Under the pieces are notes generated by a model. It searched no databases and was not told where the DNA came from. It worked only from the letters and a program-made list of their open reading frames with translations. A program made the position numbers and the translations under genes. A stretch of 64,000 nt of DNA from Rhodovulum sulfidophilum (GTDB taxonomy: Bacteria; Pseudomonadota; Alphaproteobacteria; Rhodobacterales; Rhodobacteraceae), in NCBI GenBank assembly GCA_003241785.1, contig QFPW01000013.1, forward strand, positions 59,151 to 123,150, in the 5' to 3' direction. Below are positions 9,280 through 16,894 of this stretch, piece by piece. Numbering within the stretch: the first letter of the stretch is position 1; every line of letters begins with the position of its first letter.

Positions 9280-10152
9280 TCATGAAAGCCGCAGCAGTCG
9301 CGCGGCGTTGTCCTTGAGAATGGCCGGGCGCGCGTGGTCCCGGATCGGCAGCGCCTCGAATTCGGCGAGCCAGCCCTCGGGCCGGATCATCGGCCAGTCG
9401 GAGCCGAACAGCACCCGGTCGCGCAGCAGGGTGTTGGCGTACTGGATCAGGATCGGCGGGAAGTACTTCGGCCGCCAGCCCGAGAGGTCGATCCAGACGT
9501 TGGGCTTGTGCACCGCGACCGCGAGCGATTCCTCCTGCCAGGGGAAGGAGGGATGCGCCGCGATGATCGGCATGTCGGGAAAATCGACCGCGACGTCGTC
9601 GAGATGCATCGGATTGGAGTATTTGAGCCGCATCCCGTTGCCGCCGCGCATCCCCGCTCCGACGCCGGTCTGACCGGTGTGGAAAAGCGCGGGCACACCG
9701 CTTTCCGCGATCGCCTCGTAGAGCGGATAGGCCAGCCGGTCGTTCGGGTAGAACCCCTGCATGGTCGGGTGGAACTTGAAGCCCCGGACGCCGTGGTCGG
9801 CGACGAGGCGCCGCGCCTCGCGCGCGCCGGCCCGGCCCCGCGCCGGGTCGATCGAGCCGAAGGGGATCAGGATATCCGCGTGCGCGGCCGCGAGGTCCGC
9901 CAGTTCGAAATTGTCGTAGCGGCGAAATCCCGTCTCGCGCTCGGCGTCCACGGGAAAGATGACGGCGGCGATGCCCTGCTCGCGGTAGTGCGCCGCCGTT
10001 TCCGGCAGGGTCGGCGGATGCGCCCAGGGCGCGTTGAAGTATGTCGCCATCGCCGATTGCAGGTCGGCGTAGCCGTCATCGGGGTGGCACCCGCAAGGCT
10101 CCTCGGCATGGGTGTGGAAGTCTATGGCGCGGATCTTCGCGAGATCGATCAT
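9280..10152 (-). CDS. amidohydrolase-2 family metal-dependent hydrolase
   Basis: A 290-residue TIM-barrel amidohydrolase of the ACMSD/4-oxalomesaconate-hydratase-like group. Metal and active-site motifs appear in order: DFHTH at residues 11-15, KFHPTMQGFY near 130, FHTGQ near 160, AHPSFPWQ near 200 and the late FGSDWP aspartate near 253. The family carries out decarboxylation or hydrolysis of aromatic-acid-derived intermediates. The ATG giving MIDLAKIRAIDFHTH is preferred because the family normally begins a few residues before the first metal motif. It lies between the MFS transporter and the acyl-CoA dehydrogenase, 13 bases from the latter. Its precise reaction is unknown. Confidence 0.82.
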   Translation of the reverse strand: MIDLAKIRAIDFHTHAEEPCGCHPDDGYADLQSAMATYFNAPWAHPPTLPETAAHYREQGIAAVIFPVDAERETGFRRYDNFELADLAAAHADILIPFGSIDPARGRAGAREARRLVADHGVRGFKFHPTMQGFYPNDRLAYPLYEAIAESGVPALFHTGQTGVGAGMRGGNGMRLKYSNPMHLDDVAVDFPDMPIIAAHPSFPWQEESLAVAVHKPNVWIDLSGWRPKYFPPILIQYANTLLRDRVLFGSDWPMIRPEGWLAEFEALPIRDHARPAILKDNAARLLRLS

Positions 10153-10232
10153 CCCTGTCCTCCCTCGGACATCCCGCGAGGGACGCCGCCTGGTCCGGCC
10201 CCGCCCGGGATGGGCGGGGCCGGGTCGTGTGG

Positions 10233-11441
10233 TCACTCCGCCGCGAGGGCCAGCTGGCGGGTCCGGCGCAGGATGAGCGCGACCGTGGCGACGCCGGCGA
10301 GGGCCGCGATCGGCATGATCGCGTAGAGCACCTGCGTCGGCCCGAGCCCCTGGGCGAGCAGCGCGCCGGCGAAGAGCGGTCCCGCGATCGAGCCGAACCG
10401 GCCGATCGCGACGGCGAGCCCGACGCCCGTGCCCCGCACCTCGGCCGGGTAGCACTGCGGCGCGACGCCGTAGAGCAGCGCCTGGGCGCACAGGATCGTG
10501 CCGCCGACGAGCGCGCCCGCGGCGAGCGCCGCGCCCATGCTGCCGCCCGGGATCACGCTCAGGATCAGGAGCGCGGCGATCAGCGCGGCGAAGCAGCCGG
10601 CCGTCGAGGTCGCCGGACGCTCGCCGTCGAGCAGGCGCCCGCCGATCACGCTGCCGACGGCGCCGCCGAGGTTGAAGGCGATCTGCACCAGCGATGCCTG
10701 GCTCCGCTCGAAGCCCAGCGAGACGATCAGCTGCGGCAGCCAGTTCAGCAGCAGGTAGACCACGAGCAGGCCGAAGAAGAAGCCGCCCCAGAGCAGGAGC
10801 GTCGTCATGGTCGATCCGGGCGCGAACAAGGCCTGCCAGCGGCTGGTCGGCACGGCGGCGTCATGCGTCACGCGCAGCGGGGGGAGCATCCGGTAGAGCG
10901 GGACGACGAGGAGCAGCGGCAGGATGCCGCCGACGACGAAGATCGACTGCCAGTCCTCGTGCAGGCCCATCATCGCGACGAGGCTCGCGATCGCGCCGCC
11001 GATCGGGACGCCCGCGTACATGATCGCGACCGCGCGCCCCCGGCGCTCCGGCGTGGTCGATTCGGCCGCGATCGAGACGAGATTCGGCAGGGCGCCGCCG
11101 AGGCCGACGCCGGTCAGGAAACGCATGACGACGAGATGCTCGAAGGTTCCGGCGAGGGCGGTTCCGAGCGAGAAGATACCGAAGGCGACGAGCGCGAGCG
11201 CGAGGCCGGCGCGGCGGCCCCAGCGGTCGGCGATCACCCCGCCCGCCAGCGCGCCGAAGATGAGGCCGAAGGTGGCGGCGGAGAAGAAGACGCCCATCTG
11301 CGCCGGTTCGAGTCCGAAGGCGGGGGCGAGCTTCGGCGCGGCGACACCGGCCGCCTGCAGGTCGAAGCCTTCGATGACGGCTGCGAGGGTCGCGAGCGCG
11401 AGCGCCCGCGTCCCCGCACCGCCGTGCGAGGTCGTGTTCAT
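10233..11441 (-). CDS. MFS transporter, aromatic acid:H+ symporter type
   Basis: A 402-residue permease with twelve predicted membrane segments. Near the end of the first segment is EGFDLQAAGVAAP, matching the GFDLQ motif of the aromatic acid:H+ symporter group. GVIADRWGRRAG is the MFS loop 2-3 signature. MFLTGVGLGGALPN-type and APQCYPAEVRGTGVG motifs are also typical. It lies 76 bases downstream of a MarR regulator and upstream of the amidohydrolase, and is divergent from genes for ferulate-type degradation. The likely role is uptake of a hydroxycinnamate or benzoate-type acid across the inner membrane. Confidence 0.88.
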   Translation of the reverse strand: MNTTSHGGAGTRALALATLAAVIEGFDLQAAGVAAPKLAPAFGLEPAQMGVFFSAATFGLIFGALAGGVIADRWGRRAGLALALVAFGIFSLGTALAGTFEHLVVMRFLTGVGLGGALPNLVSIAAESTTPERRGRAVAIMYAGVPIGGAIASLVAMMGLHEDWQSIFVVGGILPLLLVVPLYRMLPPLRVTHDAAVPTSRWQALFAPGSTMTTLLLWGGFFFGLLVVYLLLNWLPQLIVSLGFERSQASLVQIAFNLGGAVGSVIGGRLLDGERPATSTAGCFAALIAALLILSVIPGGSMGAALAAGALVGGTILCAQALLYGVAPQCYPAEVRGTGVGLAVAIGRFGSIAGPLFAGALLAQGLGPTQVLYAIMPIAALAGVATVALILRRTRQLALAAE

Positions 11442-11517
11442 GAGAAGCCTCCCAAAATGCCGCCTTTGGCGGCGGTTATGATTTGGACCGGCCGGCGACG
11501 CCGGCCGTCTTCGGGCG

Positions 11518-11964
11518 TCAGTCCTCTCGCCAGACCCTGGCGAGCAGCCGCACCAGCAGCGCCCGTTCTTCCGGATCGAGCGCGCCGAAGGTGCGCTCCT
11601 CCTGCGCCACGACGCGCGCGCGCCAGCCCGCGACCGCCGCGGCGCCTTCCGGCGACAGATGCAGCCGCTGGATCCTGTGGTCCTCCCGGTCGGGCCTGCG
11701 CTCTATCAGCCCGCGCGCGTCGAAATCGGCGAGCATCGGCGCGAGATTGGCTCGCTGCAGCCGCGCCTCGCGCCCGATCTCGGCCGCGGTGATCCCGGGG
11801 GTTTCGTCGATCAGGCAGAGCACGGTGAACGGCACCGGCTTGATCGCGTCGCCGAGCGCCGAGGCGAAGCATGCGAGGTCGTGGATCGAGGCGCGCCGCA
11901 GGTGATAGCCGATCAGATCCCCGAGCCTGGCGCGCGTGAGCTCGTCGAGCCGCTGATCCGTCAT
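11518..11964 (-). CDS. MarR-family transcriptional regulator
   Basis: A 148-residue winged-helix regulator. The recognition region is TAAEIGREARLQRANLAPML (about residues 60-80), followed by the wing DREDHRIQRLHLSPEG. I start at the ATG giving MTDQRLDELT, which has GGGGAGG six bases upstream; an ATG 33 bases further upstream lacks a better site. It is divergent from an aldehyde dehydrogenase, a hydroxycinnamoyl-CoA hydratase-lyase homologue and a CoA ligase. This resembles hydroxycinnamate loci in which a MarR repressor (FerC, CouR, HcaR types) releases DNA on binding the CoA thioester. The effector here is inferred. Confidence 0.88.
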   Translation of the reverse strand: MTDQRLDELTRARLGDLIGYHLRRASIHDLACFASALGDAIKPVPFTVLCLIDETPGITAAEIGREARLQRANLAPMLADFDARGLIERRPDREDHRIQRLHLSPEGAAAVAGWRARVVAQEERTFGALDPEERALLVRLLARVWRED

Positions 11965-12010
11965 CCTCCGCCTCCCCAAGATATGCGCGGAACGCAAATC
12001 CGCCCCTTGC

Positions 12011-12060
12011 CAATTGCATACTGTTATGAGATATAGCAGTCAATCGCTATCTTGCATAGC
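12011..12060. promoter_or_regulatory. divergent promoter region with candidate MarR operator
   Basis: An AT-richer patch in the 144-base gap between the MarR gene and the aldehyde dehydrogenase gene. It contains an imperfect inverted repeat: AGATATAGC at 12029-12037 against GCTATCT at 12046-12052. It also contains a directly repeated TTGCATA at 12014-12020 and 12052-12058. Its position suits a repressor that controls both directions. The arms are imperfect and no promoter hexamers were convincing. Confidence 0.4.
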
Positions 12061-12108
12061 GAGCGACCGGCCCCCGGATGGAGGGGCCCGCGAAGGGAGA
12101 AGGCCCCG

Positions 12109-13521
12109 ATGACCGTGATCGACCGCGAGTTCCAGCGGATGAACCCTATCAGCGGCGAGGTCGCGAGCGTGGCGCCCGCGGCGACGCCGGATCAGGCGCG
12201 CGCCGCCGTGGACCGCGCCGCCGCCGCCTTTCCCGCCTGGGCCGCGCTCGGCCCGAACGCGCGCCGCGCCGCGCTCCTGAAGGCCGCGGACGCGGTCGCC
12301 GCCCGCGGCGACGCCTTCGTCGCCGCGATGATGGCCGAGATCGGCGCGACCGAATCCTGGGCACGGTTCAACGTGATGCTCGCCGCCTCGATGCTGCGCG
12401 AAGCCGCGGCGCTCACCACCCAGGTCGCGGGCGAGGTCATCCCCTCGGACAAGCCCGGCTGCCTCGCGATGGCGGTGCGCGAGCCCGCGGGCGTGGTGCT
12501 CGGCATCGCGCCCTGGAACGCGCCGGTGATCCTCGGCGTGCGCGCGATCGCGACCCCGCTCGCCTGTGGCAACGCGGTGGTGTTCAAGGCCTCCGAGCTC
12601 TGCCCGAAGACGCACGGGCTGATCGTCGAGGCGCTGAACGCCGCCGGCCTGCCCGAAGGCCTCGTCTCGGTCGTGACCAACGCGCCGGAGGACGCGGCCG
12701 AGGTGGTCGGCGCGCTCATTGACCATGAGGCGGTCCGGCGGGTGAACTTCACGGGCTCGACCGCCGTCGGCCGGATCATCGCGGTGCGCGCGGCCCAGAA
12801 CCTCAAGCCCTGCGTGCTCGAGCTCGGCGGCAAGGCGCCCTTCCTCGTGCTCGACGACGCCGATCTCGACGAGGCGGTGAAGGCCGCCGCCTTCGGCGCC
12901 TTCTTCAACCAGGGCCAGATCTGCATGTCGACCGAGCGGATCATCGTGATGGACGCGGTCTACGACGCCTTCCTCGAGAAATTCGCCGCCAAGGCGCGGA
13001 CGCTGGTCGCCGGCGACCCGCGCGAGGGCACCTGCCCGCTCGGGGCGGTGGTGGATCGGAAGACCACCGAGAAGCTCGCCGGTCTCGTCGCCGACGCGGT
13101 CGGAAAGGGCGCCGCGGTGATCTCAGCGGGCGAGCCCTCGGGCGTGCTCGTTCCCGCGAGGATCGTCGCGGGCGTCACGCCGGAGATGCGGCTCTATTCG
13201 GAGGAGAGCTTCGGCCCCGTCGTCGCGGTCATCCGCGCGCGGGACGAGGCCGACGCGATCCGGATCGCGAACGACTCCGAATACGGCCTCTCCGCCTCGG
13301 TCTTCACCGGCGACGCGGCGCGCGGACTTCGGGTCGCGCGCCGGATCCGCTCCGGCATCTGCCACGTCAACGGCCCGACCGTGCATGACGAGGCCCAGAT
13401 GCCCTTCGGCGGCGTCGGCGCCTCGGGCTACGGCCGCTTCGGCGGCAAGGCCGGGATCGCCGAATTCACCGAGCTGCGCTGGATCACCGTCGAGACCGAG
13501 CCCGGCCACTTCCCGATCTGA
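12109..13521 (+). CDS. NAD-dependent aldehyde dehydrogenase, vanillin-dehydrogenase-like
   Basis: A 470-residue aldehyde dehydrogenase. It shows the NAD-binding stretch FTGSTAVGRII, the general-base Glu in LELGGKAPFLVL (about residue 242) and the catalytic Cys in FNQGQICMS (about 276). The C-terminal motif PFGGVGASGYGRFGG is also present. The ATG giving MTVIDREFQRMNP is chosen because the family N-terminus begins there; an in-frame TTG 57 bases upstream lies inside the probable operator. It is first in an operon with a hydroxycinnamoyl-CoA hydratase-lyase homologue and a CoA ligase, so the likely substrate is the benzaldehyde (vanillin or 4-hydroxybenzaldehyde type) that the lyase would release. 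Confidence 0.88.
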   Translation: MTVIDREFQRMNPISGEVASVAPAATPDQARAAVDRAAAAFPAWAALGPNARRAALLKAADAVAARGDAFVAAMMAEIGATESWARFNVMLAASMLREAAALTTQVAGEVIPSDKPGCLAMAVREPAGVVLGIAPWNAPVILGVRAIATPLACGNAVVFKASELCPKTHGLIVEALNAAGLPEGLVSVVTNAPEDAAEVVGALIDHEAVRRVNFTGSTAVGRIIAVRAAQNLKPCVLELGGKAPFLVLDDADLDEAVKAAAFGAFFNQGQICMSTERIIVMDAVYDAFLEKFAAKARTLVAGDPREGTCPLGAVVDRKTTEKLAGLVADAVGKGAAVISAGEPSGVLVPARIVAGVTPEMRLYSEESFGPVVAVIRARDEADAIRIANDSEYGLSASVFTGDAARGLRVARRIRSGICHVNGPTVHDEAQMPFGGVGASGYGRFGGKAGIAEFTELRWITVETEPGHFPI

Positions 13522-13622
13522 CACCCCCCTCGCGGCGGATCCCGCGCCCGGGACCCGCCGCACCCTTTTTCCCGATTTTTCGCGCCCCCTTTTGGCGGGG
13601 GCCGCGCCGAAGGAGATTTGCC

Positions 13623-14447
13623 ATGACCACAGAAGTCGTCACCTATACCGTCGAGAACGGCGTCGCCTGGGTGCGGTTCAACCGCCCGGAAAAGCGCAAC
13701 GCGATGAGCCCGACGCTCAACCGGCGCATGATGGAAGTCCTCGACGCGCTCGAGTTCCGCGACGACGTGGGCGTGCTGGTCCTGACCGGCGAGGGCACGG
13801 CCTTCACCGCCGGGATGGACCTCAAGGAATACTTCCGCGAGACCGAGTCGAAGGGCCTCGCCGGCGTGCGCCAGAGCCAGCGCGAGAGCTACGGCTGGTG
13901 GCGCCGGCTGCGCTGGTACCAGAAGGTGACGATCGCGATGGTCAACGGCTGGTGCTTCGGCGGCGGCTACGGCCCGCTCTTCGCCTGCGATCTCGCCTTC
14001 GCGGCCGACGAGGCGAAGTTCGGCCTCTCCGAGATCAACTGGGGCATCCTGCCCGGCGGCGGCGCGACCAAGGTGGCGGTCGAGCTGATGCCCTTCCGCC
14101 AGGCGATGTACCACGCGCTGCTCGGCGAGCCGATCGACGGCAGGAAGGCGGCGGAATGGGGCCTCGTGAACGAGAGCGTGCCGCTCGCCGAGCTCGAGGC
14201 CCGGGTGACGGCGGTGGCGCGGGCGCTGCTCGAGAAGAACCCGGTGACGCTCAAGGCGACCAAGGACGCGGTGCGCCGGGTCGGCGTCATGACCTATGAC
14301 GAGGCCGAGGACTATCTCGTGCGCGCGCAGGAGGCGGCGAATTCCTACGACAACGACGGTCGCAAGGAAGGCATCCGCCAGTTCATCGACGAAAAGAGCT
14401 ACAAGCCGGGTCTCGGCGCCTACGACAAGAGCAAGGTCCGCGCCTGA
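13623..14447 (+). CDS. hydroxycinnamoyl-CoA hydratase-lyase family protein (crotonase fold)
   Basis: A 274-residue crotonase. RPEKRNAMSPTLNR, TAGMDLKEYFRE, AMVNGWCFGGGYGPL, FGLSEINWGILPGG and EKNPVTLKATKDA match the p-hydroxycinnamoyl-CoA hydratase-lyase (feruloyl-CoA hydratase/aldolase) family closely. The catalytic Glu is Glu137. By my alignment from memory with the Pseudomonas fluorescens enzyme, Tyr70 is kept. The positions equal to Ser123 and Tyr239 are Gly117 and Val233, which may change substrate choice. The expected reaction is hydration of the CoA thioester and retro-aldol release of a benzaldehyde plus acetyl-CoA. It lies between the aldehyde dehydrogenase and the CoA ligase genes, with GAAGGAGA six bases before the ATG. 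Confidence 0.85.
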   Translation: MTTEVVTYTVENGVAWVRFNRPEKRNAMSPTLNRRMMEVLDALEFRDDVGVLVLTGEGTAFTAGMDLKEYFRETESKGLAGVRQSQRESYGWWRRLRWYQKVTIAMVNGWCFGGGYGPLFACDLAFAADEAKFGLSEINWGILPGGGATKVAVELMPFRQAMYHALLGEPIDGRKAAEWGLVNESVPLAELEARVTAVARALLEKNPVTLKATKDAVRRVGVMTYDEAEDYLVRAQEAANSYDNDGRKEGIRQFIDEKSYKPGLGAYDKSKVRA

Positions 14448-14478
14448 GCGCGACGCCCCGGGAGGGAAGGCAGACACG

Positions 14479-15981
14479 ATGGAAGACTGGATCGCACCCG
14501 ATCCGGTGGCCCTGCACGCGCAGGGCCGGCCGGAGAAGCTCGCCCTCATGGAGCTCGCGAGCGGCCGCCGCTGGACCTACGCCGCGCTCGACCAGGCGAT
14601 CGAGCGCGGAGTCGCCGCGCTCGCGGCGCTTGGCCTCGGGGCCGGCGACCGGATCGCGGTGCTCGCCAAGAACGCGGCCGATCTTCTGATCGCCCAGCAG
14701 GCGGCGATGCGGATGGGCGCGATCTTCGCGCCGCTGAACTGGCGGCTCGCCGCCGCCGAGCTCGGACCCATCCTCGCCGATTGCGCGCCGAAGCTCCTGG
14801 TGCTCGACGGCACGGTGACGGTGGACGCCCCGCCCGGATGCCGCGCGATCAGCCTCGCGGAGCTCGGCGCGGCGATCGCCGCGGCGACGCCGGGGCCGCG
14901 CCAGCCGGCGCGCCCGGCGGGCGGCGCCTGCGTCATCCTCTACACCTCCGGCACCTCCGGAGTGTCGAAGGGAGTGATCCTGACGCCGCAGACGCTGTTC
15001 TTCACCGGCGTCAACTTCGGCGTGCTCGGCGGCGTGACCGGAGCCTCGGTCTTCCTCTGCGAATCGCCGATCTTCCACGTGATCGGCCTCGTCACCTCGA
15101 TCTGGCCGCCCTTCGTCCAGGGCGGCGCCGTGCTCGTCTCCGCCGGTTTCGACCCCGCGGTCACCAACGGCCGGCTCGCGGACAAGGCGCTCGGGATCAC
15201 GCATTACTTCTGCGTGCCGCAGATGGCCGAGGCGCTGCGCTACGCCGAGGGGTTCGACCCCGGGCGCTGGTCGCTCACCGCGCTCTTCACCGGCGGCGCG
15301 CCCAATCCGCCGACCAACATCCGCTGGTGGGTCGATCAGGGCGTGGCGATGGTGGACGGGTTCGGCATGACCGAATGCGGCACCGTGCTCGGCATGCCGC
15401 TCGATCCCGACCTGATCGCGACCCATGCCGGCGCGGTGGGTCAGGCCGCGCCCGGCACGGCGGTGCGCATCGTCGACCTCGGCGAGCGGGACGTGCCCGA
15501 CGGAGAGGCCGGCGAGATCCTCGTGAAGGGGCCGAACGTCACGCCCGGCTACTGGAACCGGCCGGAGGAGCGCGCGAAGGCCTTCACCGCCGACGGCTGG
15601 CTGCGCACCGGCGACATCGGCCGGCGCGACGCGGATGGCTACATCGCCATCGTCGACCGCCGGAAGGACATGTTCATCTCCGGCGGCGAGAACGTCTATC
15701 CGGTGGAGATCGAATCGGTTCTGGTCGAGCATCCGGCGGTGATGGAGGTCGCGGTGATCGGCGTCCCCGACGCGCGCTGGGGCGAGGTCGGCCGCGCCTT
15801 CGTCGTGCCGAAGCCGGGCGCGCGCCTGACCGAGGAGGAGCTGGCGCGTCACTGCGAGGCCCGGCTCGCGCGCTACAAGATCCCGCGACGGTTCGAGATC
15901 ACCGACGCGCTGCCCCGCACCGGCACCGGCAAGATCCAGAAACACGTGCTGCGCGCGGCGACGCTGACGGACGCGGGCTGA
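14479..15981 (+). CDS. AMP-dependent acyl-CoA ligase, probable hydroxycinnamate:CoA ligase
   Basis: A 500-residue ANL-superfamily ligase. The ATP-binding loop YTSGTSGVSKGV is near residue 155. DGFGMTECG follows near 292, then GWLRTGDIG and RRKDMFISGGENVYP, and the catalytic Lys lies in PRTGTGKIQKHVLR near the C-terminus. The ATG after GGGAGGGAAGG, 31 bases past the lyase-homologue stop, gives a normal ANL N-terminus. As third gene after an aldehyde dehydrogenase and a hydroxycinnamoyl-CoA lyase homologue, it probably activates the arylpropenoic acid (feruloyl-CoA synthetase role). ANL substrate range cannot be read from sequence, so a fatty-acid ligase remains possible. Confidence 0.85.
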   Translation: MEDWIAPDPVALHAQGRPEKLALMELASGRRWTYAALDQAIERGVAALAALGLGAGDRIAVLAKNAADLLIAQQAAMRMGAIFAPLNWRLAAAELGPILADCAPKLLVLDGTVTVDAPPGCRAISLAELGAAIAAATPGPRQPARPAGGACVILYTSGTSGVSKGVILTPQTLFFTGVNFGVLGGVTGASVFLCESPIFHVIGLVTSIWPPFVQGGAVLVSAGFDPAVTNGRLADKALGITHYFCVPQMAEALRYAEGFDPGRWSLTALFTGGAPNPPTNIRWWVDQGVAMVDGFGMTECGTVLGMPLDPDLIATHAGAVGQAAPGTAVRIVDLGERDVPDGEAGEILVKGPNVTPGYWNRPEERAKAFTADGWLRTGDIGRRDADGYIAIVDRRKDMFISGGENVYPVEIESVLVEHPAVMEVAVIGVPDARWGEVGRAFVVPKPGARLTEEELARHCEARLARYKIPRRFEITDALPRTGTGKIQKHVLRAATLTDAG

Positions 15982-16288
15982 GCCTCGCGCGCCGCCGAGT
16001 GATGCGATCCCACACAGGCTTCGGCGGGAGGGCCGCGGGCCATCGATGAAGGGAATTCAGGGACCGGCATGCCGGAAGACGGCGGCGGGACACCTGACCG
16101 ACGCCGGTGGTCGCTCGCTCGCCGCCGAGCTTCATGCCGCCATTATGACTGCGATCCTTGCGCGCTTTTGCCTGGTCGGGCGCGGCGGCATCGACATGTC
16201 ACGACGCGGTTTCCGTCGATGGCGAGATGAGCCGGTCGCGGATGCCGCGCGCCGCGTGCCGGCACGGTCGATGTGACAAGGCCCCCGC
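15982..16288. other. 307-base convergent intergenic region
   Basis: The region lies between the CoA ligase (plus) and the RraA protein (minus). Short open frames exist on both strands but have no ribosome sites or recognisable products. A 12-base palindrome CCGGCATGCCGG is present near 16064. I see no convincing terminator, RNA gene or repeat. Confidence 0.5.
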
Positions 16289-16894
16289 TCAGCCAGCCAG
16301 GAGCTGGCTGTTGCGCGCCGCCTCCTTGTCGGCGATCTCCCGGGCGCGGGCCAGCACCGCCTCGGCCTCGGCCGCGGCGATCGCGACGAAACCGTCGCCG
16401 TCGAGCATGACGAAGTCGCCGTTGCGCACCAGCGTCCCCCCGATCCGCGCATCGGCGTTGACGGAGGCGGTGTAGAGCCGCCCCGCGCTTCGGAGCGGAG
16501 AGGTCCCGCGGTAGAGCACCGGCATGCGGTGGTGGTGGAGCGTGCCCGCGTCGCGGGTCAGCCCATCGAGGAGCACGCCCGCCACGCCGCGATTGAAGGC
16601 TCGAAGCGAGTGAGCTTCGCCCCACGTGGCGCCCTGCGTGTCACCCTCCACCGACATCACGATGATGTCGCCCGGCTGGGCGAGGCTGAGCGCCACCTCG
16701 GGGTGGCGCAGCGGCTTGTCGCAATCCGCCCGCGACCGGATCGGTCTCTGCGCGAGCGTGAAGGCGCGGCCGCTCACGCTCGCCTCCGGCCCTCCCGCCC
16801 ATCGGAGGCCGAACCCGCCCGCGCTCATGTCGCAGCCGAGCGCGTCCGCGGCGTCGGCGAGATGCGTGGTTCTGATCGGCGTGGTCTCGGGCAT
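16289..16894 (-). CDS. RraA family protein (HMG/CHA aldolase-like)
   Basis: A 201-residue member of the RraA/4-hydroxy-4-methyl-2-oxoglutarate aldolase family. The core motif GVAGVLLDGLTRDAG (about residues 108-122) carries the Arg-Asp pair used for substrate and metal binding, and TWGEAHSLRA precedes it. The family cleaves 4-carboxy-4-hydroxy-2-oxoadipate-type acids to pyruvate in aromatic degradation; other members bind RNase E. The ATG directly abuts the stop codon of the upstream MmgE/PrpD gene, so it is the last gene of the TTT operon. That context favours a metabolic aldolase or lyase role over RNA control. A 7-bp hairpin lies over its stop codon. Confidence 0.8.
   Translation of the reverse strand: MPETTPIRTTHLADAADALGCDMSAGGFGLRWAGGPEASVSGRAFTLAQRPIRSRADCDKPLRHPEVALSLAQPGDIIVMSVEGDTQGATWGEAHSLRAFNRGVAGVLLDGLTRDAGTLHHHRMPVLYRGTSPLRSAGRLYTASVNADARIGGTLVRNGDFVMLDGDGFVAIAAAEAEAVLARAREIADKEAARNSQLLAG

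Noticed and set aside
16046..16276. A 76-codon open frame in the convergent gap after the CoA ligase
   Set aside because: It has no ribosome site, no recognisable domain and a composition like random GC-rich sequence.
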